From: Mesostigma viride
Taxonomy: Eukaryota > Streptophyta > Mesostigmatophyceae > Mesostigmatales > Mesostigmataceae
Assembly: GCA_009746045.1 (NCBI GenBank)
Contig: RPFO01001592.1
Span: forward strand, 1 to 64,000
DNA: 64,000 bases
Direction of reading: 5' to 3'
Positions 27,629-36,550 of the stretch are shown here, one piece after another. Position numbers and translations under genes: made by a program. Every line of letters begins with the position of its first letter. Within the stretch, counting starts at the first letter, position 1. A model generated the notes under the pieces. That model was given only the letters and a program-made list of their open reading frames with translations. It did no database searches and had not been told where the DNA came from.

Positions 27629-30069
27629 CGCCGAGGGGCGGGAGCAGCGGGAGAGCTTGGATGTTCTTCTCCCCCCCGTTTTTGAGAAGCCTATCCACGA
27701 TCTCGCTCGAAACGGGATTCTCACCCCCGCCAGTTTTTTTGGCAAGGAGAAGCCTATCCAACAACATTGCTCGATAATGCCCGGAGAGGGCGTCTTAAAT
27801 TTGTTCGATGGTCGAGCAGGGTTTAAGAGGGGGGAATTTGGATAGTCTTCTTTTGGTAGTCTTCTTTTTGGAGAGAAAAAAAAAGTATTTTATGGCGTAA
27901 GGAATTTTTTTGGGGGGGGGTATAGGCTATAGGGTATAGGCCTGGGGGAATAATAGTTGCGGCCGGGCCCGAAAAAGAAGACTATCCAAGAGAAGCCTAT
28001 CCACGAACATTGCCCGAGAACTGCGGGAGAGGGCGTCTTAAATTTACTCCCCCCACCAGGGGTTGTCAGGGGTCGAGTTTGGATAGTCTTCTTTTTTTTC
28101 CTGGTGACGGATGGATGGGCCGGGGTTGGCAGGGGTTGTATTGGATAGGCTTCTCTTTTTTGGGTCGGAGAAGGCTATCCAAGGCGGGGCCGTGTTGAGA
28201 GCCCCCGAAAAAAAAATGTCCGCAGTGGTTAATGGATGCGGCCGCCACCCCCCCGTGGGCCGGCCTGCAGTGGTGGACGCCCCCGCCAAGTGGGTGATGC
28301 GCGACGGGAAGATCGTGCTTGCCACCCCGGTCGATGTGGCCGCTGACGTGAGCAAAGACGAGCGATGACGTCAGCAAGTATACAGCACACCTACGTCCCG
28401 GCACACCCCGCCCCGGGTTGTGGAGGGGTGGCGCTGCGCCTCCCCGAACAGTGGTGGTGACAGATGCCAGCAAAGATACCGTAAGATTCCAAACGACATC
28501 CCGCGCGCTCCGCGCCGCCGATGATGGTGACAGGGCAGCGAAGAGGCATGCAGCGTGCCACGTGTCCGATTTCTATTGGCTAAATGCAAAAAAGCCCCCA
28601 TCACACACCGATTCGGGTGGTGACAGGGGCCAGTGGGTGACAGACGCCAGCATAAGTGTCAATCTTTGAAAAATGATCACACGCCGAGCGGTGGTTACCA
28701 GGGGAGGTGTCAGAGTTTGGCAGCATAAGGGCAAAAAAAATATCTAAAGTGACAGTATATAAGTACCTTCCAACAGGAAGAGCCCGGACTTTGACACCGG
28801 GTGTTTGACAGGGACCCCCTGGCTCCTCCCCGCCCGGATTCAGTGGCCACTGAATCCGGGCGGGGAGGAGCCAGGGGGTCCCTGTCAAACACCCGGTGTC
28901 AAAGTCCGGGCTCTTCCTGTTGGAAGGTACTTATATACTGTCACTTTAGATATTTTTTTTGCCCTTATGCTGCCAAACTCTGACACCTCCCCTGGTAACC
29001 ACCGCTCGGCGTGTGATCATTTTTCAAAGATTGACACTTATGCTGGCGTCTGTCACCCACTGGCCCCTGTCACCACCCGAATCGGTGTGTGATGGGGGCT
29101 TTTTTGCATTTAGCCAATAGAAATCGGACACGTGGCACGCTGCATGCCTCTTCGCTGCCCTGTCACCATCATCGGCGGCGCGGAGCGCGCGGGATGTCGT
29201 TTGGAATCTTACGGTATCTTTGCTGGCATCTGTCACCACCACTGTTCGGGGGAGGCGCAGCGCCACCCCTCCACAACCCGGGGCGGGGTGTGCCGGGACG
29301 TAGGTGTGCTGTATACTTGCTGACGTCATCGCTCGTCTTTGCTCACGTCAGCGGCCACATCGACCGGGGTGGCAAGCACGATCTTCCCGTCGCGCATCAC
29401 CCACTTGGCGGGGGGCGTCCACCACTGCAGGCCGGCCCACGGGGGGGTGGCGGCCGCATCCATTAACCACTGCGGACATTTTTTTTTCGGGGGCTCTCAA
29501 CACGGCCCCGCCTTGGATAGCCTTCTCCGACCCAAAAAAGAGAAGCCTATCCAATACAACCCCTGCCAACCCCGGCCCATCCATCCGTCACCAGGAAAAA
29601 AAATAGAAGACTATCCAAACTCGACCCCTGACAACCCCTGGTGGGGGCGAGTAAATTTAAGACGCCCTCTCCCGCAGTTCTCGGGCAATGTTCGTGGATA
29701 GGCTTCTCTTGGATAGTCTTCTTTTTCGGGCCCGGCCGCAACTATTATTCCCCCCAGGCCTATACCCTATAGCCTATACCCCCCCCCAAAAAAATTCCTT
29801 ACGCCATAAAATACTTTTTTTTTCTCTCCAAAAAGAAGACTACCAAAAGAAGACTATCCAAATTCCCCCCTCTTAAACCCTGCTCGACCATCGAACAAAT
29901 TTAAGACGCCCTCTCCGGGCATTATCGAGCAATGTTGTTGGATAGGCTTCTCCTTGCCAAAAAAACTGGCGGGGGTGAGAATCCCGTTCGAGCGAGATCG
30001 TGGATAGGCTTCTCAAAAACGGGGGGGAGAAGAACATCCAAGCTCTCCCGCTGCTCCCGCCCCTCGGCG

Positions 30070-30547
30070 CTACTTGCACTTGGCGAACCCCCAGCTGAAG
30101 AACTTCTTGGCCTTGCACCGCGCGCTCTTCTTCTCCTTGAACGCCTGCATCAGCGCACCGCCCGGGGTGTGCCCCACCACGGCCTTGGTGATCTTGGCGC
30201 CCGCCTTGCTGACCTTGTCGGCCGCCTTGTTGGGAATCATGCCGAACCCGCTCATGAGGCCGCCCAACATGGACACGGGGTTCACGCTGTCCACGATCAT
30301 CGCCTGCACGTTGGTGGCCATTCCGGGTATCGCGTCCTTGAAGCGCACGCGCTCGGCCTTCTCCTCGGCGCGCGGGGGTCTACCGTGTTCGCGGGGGCCG
30401 CGGCCGTGCTGTCCGGCTCCGGGTTGGGGGTGGCCTCGTACGCCACGGCGGCTGCACCGGGGTCCGAGGGGGGGTAGCGGGTTCGGGCATGTTACGCATC
30501 ATGAAGATCACGAACAGCAGGATGATCACGAGCAATAGCATGAACAT
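30070..30547 (-). CDS. Membrane-anchored small protein, right-arm copy, frameshifted
   Basis: Mirror copy of 27,151-27,628 with the same N-terminal hydrophobic anchor, the same G7/C7 break (near 30,468-30,474) and the same second break near 30,375. The C-terminal 92 codons are identical in sense. That both arms share the breaks argues against independent random errors. Confidence 0.5.
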
Positions 30548-30578
30548 GGAGATGGATAATACTGCGATGGATAATTAC

Positions 30579-30950
30579 TCAGCCCACTGTCGGCCCGCTG
30601 CTTGGAGTGGGGAGCCTCTTTACGGCCGCCACGGCCGGGGTGAAGTCCAGCTTGACGGGGCGACGCCACATCTTGACCAGGAAATACACGAAGTACGCGA
30701 GGATTACGGCCATCAACAGGGTCAGTCTGAACATCCCCTCGTAGGCCCTTACAAACCCGTCTCCCTCTACCCCGTACGTCACCAGAAACCGGAGTGGGGC
30801 CCCCAGCGGGGACTGCACGATGTACTTGAGTGCCCGAAGCACCGGGCCGGGAGGAGGTGGCGGGGGCGGGGGGGTGTAGTACGTGCCGTCCGCCTTCATT
30901 TTTCGGCGCGGTACGTGCGTGGACCCGGGTGGGGACGTGCCCTCTTCCAT
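30579..30950 (-). CDS. Pro-rich single-span membrane protein, 123 aa
   Basis: An intact copy in the right arm. A polar N-terminus with a run of eight Pro (about residues 27-34) is followed by an amphipathic stretch, one membrane span (about 77-95, LLMAVILAYFVYFLVKMW) and a basic tail. An ATATATA stretch lies 5-15 bases before the ATG. The left-arm copy is frameshifted in the codons for the Pro run. Confidence 0.6.
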   Translation of the reverse strand: MEEGTSPPGSTHVPRRKMKADGTYYTPPPPPPPPGPVLRALKYIVQSPLGAPLRFLVTYGVEGDGFVRAYEGMFRLTLLMAVILAYFVYFLVKMWRRPVKLDFTPAVAAVKRLPTPSSGPTVG

Positions 30951-30995
30951 CGTCTATATATATCGCGAGGGACAAAATTGCGAGGGTCACGGGCC

Positions 30996-31307
30996 CTAGC
31001 GCTTCCCCCCCCGGCGCCTCTTGGTCCGCCGTACACGTCGTCGCGCGCGGTGTTGTTGCTGCTCGTGCACCTCCACCACCCACTGCAGCTGGTCGGCCGC
31101 TGCTTGGGCTATGGCCTGGGCCTGGGCCTGGGCGGCCATTTCGGCCTCGATTGCTCTTTGCCGTTCAACGATGCGCATATCCCTGCGCATGGCTTCGAGC
31201 CGGCGCTCGTACGGGTTGCGGTTGTCTCGGGGGAGCCATTGCAACTGGTTGATCACGTGATGACGGCCAGGCGGGTCGCCAGCCGGGAACATTCGTTTTA
31301 CTGGCAT
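30996..31307 (-). CDS. Gln/Ala-rich coiled-coil protein, 103 aa
   Basis: An intact copy in the right arm. Residues about 40-85 form a helix rich in Arg, Gln and Ala (MAAQAQAQAIAQAAADQLQ), and the C-terminus is Arg/Lys-rich, suggesting nucleic-acid contact. An ATATAGGTATC element lies just before the ATG. The left-arm copy is broken. Confidence 0.55.
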   Translation of the reverse strand: MPVKRMFPAGDPPGRHHVINQLQWLPRDNRNPYERRLEAMRRDMRIVERQRAIEAEMAAQAQAQAIAQAAADQLQWVVEVHEQQQHRARRRVRRTKRRRGGKR

Positions 31308-31367
31308 GATACCTATATCACACCTACACTTTTTTCTGCCAGTGTGCCAGCATTAGAGTGCCAGCTG

Positions 31368-31913
31368 TCATACTTTGAAAAGCGGGCTGACAGAGGGCCG
31401 ACAGGGGGTCGGGTCGGCCCGGGCTAGGGTCGGAGGTTTGCGAGGAGTCTTCTTCTGTCGCGGCGGCGGCCGGACCTCTTCCTCCTCGTCCCAGTCGTCT
31501 TCGGACTCGGATTCCGTGTCCGATTCCAACGGGACGTCCGTGTCATCCTCCTCCGTTTCGGTCCCTGTAAGCTCCTCTTCGTTGCCGTCTGTGTCTACCC
31601 TTGATCTATCCTCTTCGTCGTCGTTGATGAAACTGCTGTCATACGACCCGTCTTCTTCGTCCTCTTCGTCCTCCTCGGAATCCTCCTCGCTGAGCTCGTC
31701 GTCGCGGATCCGGTCGCCCTCCGGGTCGTCGGACTCGTACTCATCTTCTGCGAAATCGTCAAGGGGCCTCTCGTCCGGTTCGAAACGCTGGGGCGCTTTG
31801 ATCGCGCGCCCGGACCTCGTGGTCGAGGCGGGGGCTACAGGAGGGGTCGAATCCTTCTTCGTGGAAGTAGAAGGAGCGGGGGCGGAGGGCGGGGTCTTCT
31901 TCTTGGGAGGCAT
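31368..31913 (-). CDS. Highly acidic protein whose 3' end runs into the inverted repeat
   Basis: 181 codons. A basic Pro/Ser/Thr N-terminus (MPPKKKTPPS) is followed by a long Glu/Asp/Ser-rich stretch (about residues 55-150) and a short basic segment. The last roughly 20 codons lie inside the right arm of the inverted repeat, so the original C-terminus was probably replaced at the boundary. Such acidic tracts may act as histone-like chaperones or be disordered spacers; no assignment is made. Confidence 0.6.
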   Translation of the reverse strand: MPPKKKTPPSAPAPSTSTKKDSTPPVAPASTTRSGRAIKAPQRFEPDERPLDDFAEDEYESDDPEGDRIRDDELSEEDSEEDEEDEEDGSYDSSFINDDEEDRSRVDTDGNEEELTGTETEEDDTDVPLESDTESESEDDWDEEEEVRPPPRQKKTPRKPPTLARADPTPCRPSVSPLFKV

Positions 31914-32005
31914 GACTTGCGATGGAGGAGGTTACATCCATCGAGGAGAACTTCGACCCCTCCCTGAACGCGCTTTTTTTTCTGGTACGATACTATACGT
32001 TTTCG

Positions 32006-33244
32006 ATGGCCTCCGCGACTTCGGCGTTCCCGTCCGCGACGTTCGCTTCCGCATACCCGTTCCACACGTCGGTCGCCACGCCGACCTCACGCTCTCCTCA
32101 GACCCAGGCGCGCATCAACGACCTCGCGACCAAGGTGTTCACATCGTACGAGATCCAAAAAATGAGGACATACATCCCCGACCTTCAGTTCAAGGTCGAG
32201 GAGGCGCCGCTCATCCAGTTTAACATGTTGGACACGAACTCGAGTGACGATGTGAAGGCGAAACTCGGTCGCTTCATCGCCGCCGTGTACATGTACGACA
32301 TCCTGACGAATATGATGCGCGATTACAACGAACGCGTGAGGAACGTGACGAGTTCCAATCTGCTCACAACGGATTCCGACGAGGTCGGAAAGATCGCGAC
32401 GGCGCTGCGAGGGTTCAAGGCGGTTTACACAGGAACGGAGAAGGTGTTCCTCCAACGCATCCCCGCGGACGTTCTCGAGAACGCGAAGGCGGGAGGCAAG
32501 GTAATGGTCCCCAGCCCGGGACTTTCGCCCCTTCCGACGACGAAGGTTAAGGTGGGTGAGGATGAGTTAGAAGGTATTCAGATAGATATCAAACTCCCCG
32601 CAGCGGCAGATCTTCCTAAGTACAACTTGGCGAAGGACAAACCTACCGTCGTGTCTGACGATTGTCAGCCGGCCAAGATGATTTACCATCTCGGGTCCGG
32701 AAACATTAACTACACCACTTTTGCGTCCATTCATCACGAGCGTTTAGGGAAATTGGTCCCGGGTACGGACTTCGATAATCCGTTGATCCCGTTCATCCGC
32801 CGAGACATCTTGGCGTTCAACAGGCTCCGAATCGCCATATTGAACGCAATTGATGCGTGGGCCATGACAGACACCGCGCTCAAGTCTGTGACGGCACCCG
32901 AGATTGCTAAAATCGAAATGCCCGACTATCTCAGGACGCTCATGGTCGCCGACCAGAGAGTCAGCGGTCTGCCGCAACCAAGTTGCGGGTCTGGATTCGC
33001 GGGCGTGTTCTACGATGCCGATCCGGCGGATCCGAAGAAGAAGGCGAAGATCGTGGATCCGTACATCGTGGCCGCAGACGGCAGCTTGGTGGAAAATCCC
33101 AGAGCCAAATACGGACCTTACTGTCAGCGCAAGCGGATGACGTCCGATCTTCTGAGTGGCGTCACGACGGGTGGTCCAGGAAGGGTCGCCAATTTCCACA
33201 CGGGGTCGGCCCGGCGCGTGAAGAAGACGACCAGGAGGAGGTAG
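32006..33244 (+). CDS. Tandem-pair unknown protein A, 412 aa
   Basis: The ATG at 32,006 follows a CTATACG box by about 10 bases; the frame upstream of it is non-coding. It is closely paralogous to the next gene: both begin with an AYPFHTSVATPTSRSPQ-like segment, share a helical middle (FIAAVYMYDILTNMMRD) and end with KIVDPYIVAADGSLVENP and KYGPYCQR, then a basic Ser/Arg/Lys tail. No enzyme motif, membrane span or Cys cluster is seen. The abundance of two long intact paralogs beside the ATPase and capsid region suggests a virion component (inference). I do not recognise the family. Confidence 0.8.
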   Translation: MASATSAFPSATFASAYPFHTSVATPTSRSPQTQARINDLATKVFTSYEIQKMRTYIPDLQFKVEEAPLIQFNMLDTNSSDDVKAKLGRFIAAVYMYDILTNMMRDYNERVRNVTSSNLLTTDSDEVGKIATALRGFKAVYTGTEKVFLQRIPADVLENAKAGGKVMVPSPGLSPLPTTKVKVGEDELEGIQIDIKLPAAADLPKYNLAKDKPTVVSDDCQPAKMIYHLGSGNINYTTFASIHHERLGKLVPGTDFDNPLIPFIRRDILAFNRLRIAILNAIDAWAMTDTALKSVTAPEIAKIEMPDYLRTLMVADQRVSGLPQPSCGSGFAGVFYDADPADPKKKAKIVDPYIVAADGSLVENPRAKYGPYCQRKRMTSDLLSGVTTGGPGRVANFHTGSARRVKKTTRRR

Positions 33245-33278
33245 GCGTTTTTTTTCTCGTTCAACACTATACTACGAC

Positions 33279-34670
33279 ATGTCCGGGAGCGCGTATCCTT
33301 TCTTCACCCATGTGGCCACTCCGACAGGGCGCTCCCCGCAGATGCAGGCGCGCGTCGAGGATTTGGCTTCGAAGATCTTCACGCCGTACGAACTTCAAAA
33401 ACTGCGAACCTATGTTCCAGATATCAAATTTACGGCCGAGGAGGCCAAATTGTATGAACACAATATCATCGACACGGATGTGAATTTTAAGAAGAAGTTG
33501 TGCGAGTTCGTCGCGTCCATCTACGTGTACGACATTTTGGCGAACGCGATGCGGGACATCAACGAGCGCGTCGCCAACGCGACGAAGGAGGGGGTCTTGG
33601 ACACCAGTCGGAAGGAACTGGGAAAGATTGTTAATTCATTGCGTGGGTTCGTGGCGTTAGCGAAGGATAATATGGACTACAGCTTTATGAAGGGTGGTAA
33701 GTGGGTAAAGCAGGGGTACACAGATCCGTTGGAGGGAGATGACATAAATTACGCCGTGTACCTGAACCGCATCCCACTCAATGTGCTTGAACAAATCAAA
33801 AGTTTGGTTGCCATTACTACTCCTTTCTCGACCAGTGTTGACGTCGATAAAGATAAGCTTGTAAGTGTCTTGGCACCAGGTCTCCAGGCACACGGGCAAC
33901 CGCGTTATATCCAGGTATTCAAACTCGATACAGGGTTCCTTCCCGAGTACAACAAGATGATTGACGACAAAAGTGTTTCCGACGATTGTCAGATCAGCAA
34001 GCTCATCCCCCACCTATCCAGGCCTATAATAGACGCTTCTGTCTTTGCCAGGAAACACGTCCAACGGTTCGTTGATTTGGGCATCACAGAATGGATTAAT
34101 CCGACTAGCAAAAAAAGAGTGTCTATAAAAACATTCACGAACATGATTGCGCCTTTCGTCAAACGCGACCTCCTGGCGTTCAACCGCATGCGGTCGGCCA
34201 TCCTCAACCAGATCGATTCCTGGTGGAGGAACCACGGCGCACTCGCCATGGTAGACGGAGGGGTGGCGGACGCGCCGTGGAAGTCGATGGCGCGCATGAT
34301 GAACGCCGACTACCGCGTCAGCGGGCTTCCCCAGCCGTCCTGCCCGCCCGGGTACGGCAGCCTCTTCTTCAACAAAGACCCCTCGGATCCCACCGCCAAG
34401 ATCGTGGATCCGTACATCGTCGCGGCCGACGGCAGTCTCGTCGAGAACCCGAACGCCAAGTACGGCCCGTACTGCCAGCGCAACAAGAACGGGTCTGACA
34501 TCCTTTCCGGCGTCACGAACGCCATGTCCAGCGCGGGCGCCTCGAATCTCCCCAACTTCCACGTCGCCAACGCGTACCGGAAGAAGAGGAGGAGCCACAC
34601 CGCGAAGAGCAAGCGCAAGTCTCGCACGACTCGCACGTGCGGTCGGAACGCGTTCGTGGGCCTCTTGTAA
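33279..34670 (+). CDS. Tandem-pair unknown protein B, 463 aa
   Basis: An intact paralog of the preceding gene, 34 bases downstream. It has an extra internal segment around residues 130-160 (DYSFMKGGKWVKQGYTDP) and near 265-290. The C-terminal block QPSCPPGYGSLFFNKDP followed by KIVDPYIVAADGSLVENP is the best conserved region of the pair and may be the functional domain. The very basic tail (KKRRSHTAKSKRKSRTTR) could bind DNA. A CTATAC box is 8 bases before the ATG. Confidence 0.8.
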   Translation: MSGSAYPFFTHVATPTGRSPQMQARVEDLASKIFTPYELQKLRTYVPDIKFTAEEAKLYEHNIIDTDVNFKKKLCEFVASIYVYDILANAMRDINERVANATKEGVLDTSRKELGKIVNSLRGFVALAKDNMDYSFMKGGKWVKQGYTDPLEGDDINYAVYLNRIPLNVLEQIKSLVAITTPFSTSVDVDKDKLVSVLAPGLQAHGQPRYIQVFKLDTGFLPEYNKMIDDKSVSDDCQISKLIPHLSRPIIDASVFARKHVQRFVDLGITEWINPTSKKRVSIKTFTNMIAPFVKRDLLAFNRMRSAILNQIDSWWRNHGALAMVDGGVADAPWKSMARMMNADYRVSGLPQPSCPPGYGSLFFNKDPSDPTAKIVDPYIVAADGSLVENPNAKYGPYCQRNKNGSDILSGVTNAMSSAGASNLPNFHVANAYRKKRRSHTAKSKRKSRTTRTCGRNAFVGLL

Positions 34671-34687
34671 TTTTACTCTTCGGTGTC

Positions 34688-35266
34688 ATGTCGAAGGAAG
34701 GAGACACGTGTCCTCGCCACATCGCCTTCGCGAACGAGTTGGCCGAGCGCAGGCGCGCCGCGGACGCGTATTGGAACGAAATCAAAAACCGACAGAGTCT
34801 CCGGCACGCCGGGAGGATGATTTACGACGCCCGCGGACACCCGCGCGTGTGCTACGTCAAGGGCGTCAGCCGTCGTCCGACGCTGGCTCCCGACGAGGTC
34901 GAATGCGTCCGTCGGTTCGACGAAATCGGAGAAGCCGCCTTGCGAGGCCAGAAGGTATGGCGAGACTGCGCCGAAGAAGAGCCGCGGACCGGGTGGGTGC
35001 TGTGTTTTCGTTGCAAGAAACCGATGCCCGCCGGGAAAGTAGAGGAATGCGTCCCCATCTCATCCACGCGTCTTTACATGTTTTTCCACTCCGCGTGCTA
35101 TAACCGCTTTTTGTCGTCGAATTCGGACGAGGGCGTCCCGCGAGCCCCGCCGTCCGCGGCGGGCGAGACCGGCGACGACTCGGACCACGTATCCCCTCCC
35201 AGTCCCTGTTTCTCCCCCAAACGCATGTGGGATTTGGACGCCCCCGATTTTTGCAGTTACGACTGA
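34688..35266 (+). CDS. Unknown protein with a Cys/His pair cluster, 192 aa
   Basis: The ATG at 34,688 (MSKEGDTC) is chosen. The N-terminal half is charged and helical. Residues about 100-140 contain LCFRCKKPM and later FFHSACYNRF, a C-x2-C...H-x2-C arrangement that could bind one zinc as in LIM or PHD-like fingers. The C-terminal 45 residues are Ser/Pro-rich and disordered. No family recognised. Confidence 0.65.
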   Translation: MSKEGDTCPRHIAFANELAERRRAADAYWNEIKNRQSLRHAGRMIYDARGHPRVCYVKGVSRRPTLAPDEVECVRRFDEIGEAALRGQKVWRDCAEEEPRTGWVLCFRCKKPMPAGKVEECVPISSTRLYMFFHSACYNRFLSSNSDEGVPRAPPSAAGETGDDSDHVSPPSPCFSPKRMWDLDAPDFCSYD

Positions 35267-35318
35267 CAGACGCGTTCACGGGGCGTGAACTTTTAGGGAG
35301 ATATACCGTAATACGGAC

Positions 35319-35720
35319 ATGTCGCTCACTCAGATGGCCAGGAACATGCGTTCGGGAGCCGGGATCGAGGCGCCGACGCCGAGTTTCGCAAGGTCGGCTC
35401 CCGTCCCGATCGAGCCCGACTTCCCGATGGAGTATTCCGACCCCACGCCGCCGCCCGCACCCCCTCCGATGGTCGAAGCGTCCCATCTCGTCGGGTCGAC
35501 GGTCGTCGAGGGGCGGAAGTCGGCGTATTCCATCGTCGCCGCGTTGGCGGGCGTGTCCGTGACGATCGGCGTGCTGAAGTTCGCGCCGGCCCGGTTTCCT
35601 CGCTGGTTCGAGAACCGCAACACCGGGAAGGTGGACAAGATGCGGGTGAACGTGGCCGGGCTTCTGTCCGGGATCGTGACGTACGGCCTCGTCCTCATGG
35701 CCATCAACTTTCGAAAGTGA
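35319..35720 (+). CDS. Two-span membrane protein, 133 aa
   Basis: A Pro-rich N-terminal region (about residues 25-55) precedes two hydrophobic segments, about 68-86 (AYSIVAALAGVSVTIGVLK) and 110-128 (VAGLLSGIVTYGLVLMAI). A GATATACCG box lies about 16 bases before the start. Likely a virion inner-membrane protein (inference). Confidence 0.7.
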   Translation: MSLTQMARNMRSGAGIEAPTPSFARSAPVPIEPDFPMEYSDPTPPPAPPPMVEASHLVGSTVVEGRKSAYSIVAALAGVSVTIGVLKFAPARFPRWFENRNTGKVDKMRVNVAGLLSGIVTYGLVLMAINFRK

Positions 35721-35725
35721 CGCGT

Positions 35726-36218
35726 GGCCGGGCCCACTTCAAATGTTCCGCCGTCCAAGCCAAGTGTGTGACACTTTTTCGCTATTTTCGCAAAAAAAAA
35801 ATAAAATTTCGCACGAGTTCGCGTGATTTTCGCGTGATTTTCGCAAAATTTTCACACATTTTCGCACGATTTCGCACGATTTCGCACAATTTTGCATGAT
35901 TTCGCACAATTTCGCATGGATTTCAACCAAGGGTCGTTTTGGGGAGTGACGTTTGACAAAATTTCGCATGAATTCACACACGTTGTGCACATCAAAATTT
36001 TTTACCGTCGACATTTTTCACATGAAATTTCGCACAATTTCAGCAAATTTCGCACAAATTCGCACGATTTCAGCAAATTTCACACGATTTCAGCAAATTT
36101 CGCACAATTTCGCACGATTTCGCACGACGAATCACTCTGCAGAGTGACGATCGTCGAAAAAGTCAAAAAAACGACCAAAAGTGTCACACTTTTCGGAACA
36201 TTTGAAGTGGGCCCGGCC
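35726..36218. mobile_element. MITE-like AT-rich element with 25 bp inverted repeats
   Basis: The ends 35,726-35,750 and 36,194-36,218 are perfect 25 bp inverted repeats (GGCCGGGCCCACTTCAAATG at the left tip), and a second inner pair (TGTGACACTTTT) extends them. The flanks show a 4 bp direct repeat GCGT at 35,722-35,725 and 36,219-36,222, consistent with a target-site duplication. The interior is strikingly AT-rich and built from TTTCGCACAATT/TTCGCACGATTT words. It encodes no credible protein. Size (493 bp), repeats and target duplication fit a non-autonomous DNA transposon. Confidence 0.8.
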
Positions 36219-36267
36219 GCGTTTGCGACACGAGGAATATTATTTTGCAATAAAAAACGACGACGAG

Positions 36268-36531
36268 ATGCAAGAAAACGACTACCAAATGCAGAGGTTT
36301 CAACTCATCCAGAGCATCGCGCAATGTAGGGACAAGGCTAGAGAGTTGAGGGCGAAGATGGGCTTGCCCGACGTCCGGCACCCCGTCTTGCCCTCCAATG
36401 ACGAGACGGATCCCGTCCGTCGGATGACGCGGGCGATCGAGATGCTCGAAGACCGGCTGTACGACGCCCGCAACGAGGTGTCGACGCTGCAACGGAGGTA
36501 CCGAGTGTTCGTTCACTCGCAGGCGCAATAA
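36268..36531 (+). CDS. Small helical protein, 87 aa
   Basis: Starts 50 bases after the MITE-like element at MQENDYQMQRF. Entirely helical, with heptad-like spacing in residues about 55-80 (AIEMLEDRLYDARNEVSTL), so probably a small coiled coil. Its promoter region has been replaced or interrupted by the element. No family recognised. Confidence 0.55.
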   Translation: MQENDYQMQRFQLIQSIAQCRDKARELRAKMGLPDVRHPVLPSNDETDPVRRMTRAIEMLEDRLYDARNEVSTLQRRYRVFVHSQAQ

Positions 36532-36550
36532 ATGTGAGCGGAACGGTACA

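Larger units (their letters stand above)
26281..28846. repeat. Left arm of 5.1 kb near-perfect inverted repeat
   Basis: Mirror image of 28,847-31,426, with the centre of symmetry in CAGTGGCCACTG at 28,846/28,847, so there is no spacer loop. The two arms differ by a few substitutions and by small indels (total length 2,566 versus 2,580). Homology stops abruptly at 26,281. The arm contains three small genes near its outer end and, from about 27,640 inward, non-coding repeats with GGATAG words. The innermost kilobase (27,850-28,846) has only a 50 codon ORF at 28,216-28,368. This organisation resembles a telomeric inverted repeat joined head to head. Confidence 0.9.
28847..31426. repeat. Right arm of 5.1 kb near-perfect inverted repeat
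   Basis: Reverse complement of 26,281-28,846 with small differences. It carries the better preserved versions of the small genes. From 28,847 to about 30,057 it is non-coding apart from a short ORF mirrored from the left arm; the outer boundary at 31,426/31,427 cuts into the acidic protein gene at 31,368-31,913. The 29,493-30,057 segment is the direct-orientation match of the third copy at 25,542. Confidence 0.9.

Noticed and set aside
31375..32223. Ser-rich plus-strand ORF opposite the acidic protein
   Set aside because: The poly-Ser arises from the complement of Glu/Asp codon runs and then runs into the next gene's start.
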